DNA from: Rhipicephalus microplus
Lineage: Eukaryota; Arthropoda; Arachnida; Ixodida; Ixodidae
Length of the DNA stretch: 64,000 bases
Direction: 5' to 3'
NCBI RefSeq assembly: GCF_043290135.1
Contig: NC_134710.1
Location: forward strand, 284,831,276 to 284,895,275
Both the position numbers and the translations under genes were made by a program. Under the pieces are notes generated by a model, which had not been told where the DNA came from, did not search any database, and worked only from the letters and a program-made list of their open reading frames with translations. Of this stretch, positions 63,587 to 64,000 are shown piece by piece (positions within the stretch are counted from its first letter, which is position 1; each line of letters begins with the position of its first letter).

Positions 63587-64000
63587 GTGGAAGGAAACAC
63601 GTATTACGGGTCAAGTGGAAGTAAACTCTTGCGAACAGGTTGACTATTGCTAAGCGCTTGGGGCCGCGTTTGCAATCCTATCGTATAAACACTTGCAATT
63701 GCATGCTCACCTGTAACATATGGTTGATTAATCCACGGCTGCTCCATCAGGAAGCGCAGAATCTGCATTTACAGGTTTAGTGACTTACGGCATTCATTGT
63801 ACTCCTTAGTGTCTACGCTCTTTGGTACGATCAATTACGATTATCAGGACTTGTTGCAATTGGTGATGAATGTATCTTACTCATCACCACTGCGCGGGAA
63901 TATCGTGCATTCCGATGACACAGCCAGGCTACCTGTCTTCGTTCTCATGTAGTGACTGCCTTCCCCTGTAATTTCCATTCAAAAAAAGTTCAGATACTCA
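63587..64000. other. Unrecognised sequence
   Basis: Nothing recognised. Confidence 0.4.

Overview
The window looks like non-coding or intronic nuclear DNA of a metastriate hard tick, most likely Rhipicephalus or a close relative. The main evidence is the tRNA-headed SINE known from ticks as Ruka, present here in about 18 copies or fragments. Supporting evidence is several other tRNA-derived SINEs, decayed non-LTR retrotransposons (RTE-like, CR1/L2-like and I/Jockey-like), long microsatellites and an AT-rich background broken by a few CpG-rich blocks. Nothing has the gene density, ribosome-binding sites or operons of a prokaryote. I recognise no complete host gene. Assignments rest on reading and on memory of family hallmarks; no database search was possible.

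Layout. At 1-4.05 kb there is one candidate pair of exons (1983-2063 and 3755-4049, + strand) that would encode a membrane-spanning segment and a basic C-terminal tail. The supposed intron holds an (AAT)n array and an RTE 3' end. From 4 to 10.4 kb there is mostly unrecognised sequence with two Ruka-like copies. From 10.4 to 18.6 kb there are two LINE 3' ends, a SINE-C copy, a decayed Helitron-associated N-terminal ORF (11.9 kb), a CpG-rich block and a SINE-B copy. From 22.9 to 24.9 kb there is a compound tetranucleotide array, a 146-bp tandem satellite and a small element with inverted termini. From 25.2 to 27 kb there is a cluster of five Ruka copies. At 28.4-29.4 kb lies a broken RTE reverse transcriptase on the minus strand.

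From 38.3 to 39.6 kb there is a CR1/L2-like reverse transcriptase end with a Ruka copy inside its 3' UTR. From 43.2 to 46.7 kb there is a dense mixture of LINE and Ruka fragments, including one Ruka with a perfect 11-bp target-site duplication. From 48.5 to 51.2 kb a minus-strand CR1/L2-like pseudogene is interrupted by two inverted SINE-B copies, one of which carries a Ruka with a perfect 15-bp duplication. From 52 to 64 kb there are further SINEs, simple repeats, CpG-rich blocks and the longest open frame (242 codons, 62667-63395, minus), which I cannot identify.

The genes here do not form a working pathway. What the window records is a succession of retrotransposon insertions: old LINEs, then SINEs on top, then simple repeats grown from SINE and LINE tails. 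The most unusual signals are the three-layer nest at 48.8-51.2 kb, the paired-base hairpin kept in LINE tails of different sequence, and the possible membrane-protein exons at 2-4 kb.
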